Source of the DNA: DATLZM01 sp035559315
GTDB lineage: Bacteria; Actinomycetota; UBA4738; HRBIN12
Assembly: GCA_035559315.1 (NCBI GenBank)
Contig: DATMBJ010000218.1
Coordinates: 1-6,423, forward strand
Direction: 5' to 3'
DNA length: 6,423 nt
Shown here: positions 6,026 to 6,423 of the stretch, piece by piece
How the letters are laid out: every line of letters begins with the position of its first letter
Position numbering within the stretch: position 1 is the first letter of the stretch
Program-made: the position numbers and the translations under genes
The notes under the pieces: model-generated
What the model was told of the DNA's origin: nothing
Databases searched by the model: none
What the model saw: only the letters and a program-made list of their open reading frames with translations

Positions 6026-6421
6026 TCAGCCCGCGTGGCGGGCGGTGTAGGCCTCGGAGAGGTGGTTCCAGGCGCAGGCCCTGCAGACCTCGACCACGTA
6101 GCAGCACGCGCCGCGGTGCTCGGCTGCCAGGCGCAGGGCCTGGGCCAGGGGCCAGACCCGGCCGTTCCGCTGGCCGAGGTCGTCGCCGTAGACGTAGGCC
6201 AGGAGCACGAGCTCGCGGGCCTCGCACACCGGGCACGGCCGCCGGGCGGGCTCCCCCACGTGCTTCGCGGCCCGCATGAGCTCCGGGTGGGCGTCGCAGA
6301 CGTCGATCCGCGAGACGAGCCCCAGCCGCACGTTCCGGAGGAGCGCCCGCTTGGCGAGCGTGTAGTCCACGACCCCGAGCTCGGGGCCGGTGGAGCGCCG
6401 AAGCCTCGGGCTCCGCATCAT
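6026..6421 (-). CDS. DUF5318-family putative zinc-binding protein
   Basis: This is a small cytoplasmic protein of unknown function, 131 residues if started at the first ATG. It has no signal peptide or membrane segment. It matches the actinobacterial DUF5318 family as I know it from Rv0049. The shared pattern is VVDYTLAKRALL (from residue 17), the VCDAHPELMRAAKHVGEP stretch, CPVC (C63, C66), AYVYGDDLG, and VEVCRACAWNHL (C113, C116) near the end. The two CxxC pairs look like a zinc ribbon; C42, C106 and C107 are additional. The gene lies just upstream of the class A PBP on the same strand, as Rv0049 lies next to ponA1, suggesting a role connected to cell-wall synthesis, but no function is known to me. 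Starts at 6421, 6418 (adjacent ATG codons) or GTG 6370 are all possible; upstream sequence is cut off by the window edge. Confidence 0.85.
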   Translation of the reverse strand: MMRSPRLRRSTGPELGVVDYTLAKRALLRNVRLGLVSRIDVCDAHPELMRAAKHVGEPARRPCPVCEARELVLLAYVYGDDLGQRNGRVWPLAQALRLAAEHRGACCYVVEVCRACAWNHLSEAYTARHAG

Positions 6422-6423
6422 GG

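Noticed and set aside
5929..6279. A 116-codon plus-strand frame across the spacer and the DUF5318 gene
   Set aside because: It is composed almost wholly of Arg, Gly, Pro and Ala, and it lies opposite a gene with conserved CxxC and WNHL motifs.

Overview
The window is very GC-rich (my estimate is about three quarters G+C) and carries four complete genes plus one damaged gene. Codon third positions are strongly G/C, and two starts are GTG. The clearest taxonomic pointer is the pair on the minus strand: a DUF5318-type small protein next to a class A penicillin-binding protein (PBP). The same pair occurs at Rv0049/ponA1 in Mycobacterium tuberculosis. The window therefore most likely comes from a member of Actinomycetota. 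I cannot place it in a class. The left edge looks like the end of an assembled contig, which suggests a metagenome or draft genome.

Layout, plus strand. Positions 63-698 hold the C-terminal part of a multi-spanning membrane glycosyltransferase resembling the PIG-V mannosyltransferase family. Its 5' end is not natural: bases 1-87 are an exact reverse complement of bases 211-297 of the same gene. Next come a NarL/FixJ-type response regulator (765-1415) and a NarX/DesK-type sensor histidine kinase (1530-3659). The kinase has about ten membrane segments, a coiled coil, a PAS domain, HisKA_3 and an ATPase domain. The two genes are separated by about 114 bases containing a hairpin capped by a UUCG tetraloop.

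Layout, minus strand. The DUF5318-type protein (6421-6026) is followed by a bifunctional class A PBP (5902-3728) with a Pro/Ser/Thr-rich C-terminal tail. They are separated by 123 bases, and a strong inverted repeat lies just after the DUF5318 stop. The kinase and PBP genes converge on a 68-base GC-rich spacer.

How the genes work together. The response regulator and kinase almost certainly form one two-component system, with the regulator as output and the membrane kinase as sensor. The signal and targets cannot be read from the sequence. The PBP builds peptidoglycan at the outer face of the membrane. The small protein is a putative zinc-binding cytoplasmic protein of unknown function that is linked to the PBP by conserved gene order. 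Nothing in the sequence ties the two-component system to the cell-wall genes except position.

I found no tRNA, rRNA, CRISPR array, insertion sequence or defence system. I saw no convincing sign of a new biological system. The strongest unexplained structural signal, the terminal inverted repeat, is most simply an assembly or amplification chimera.
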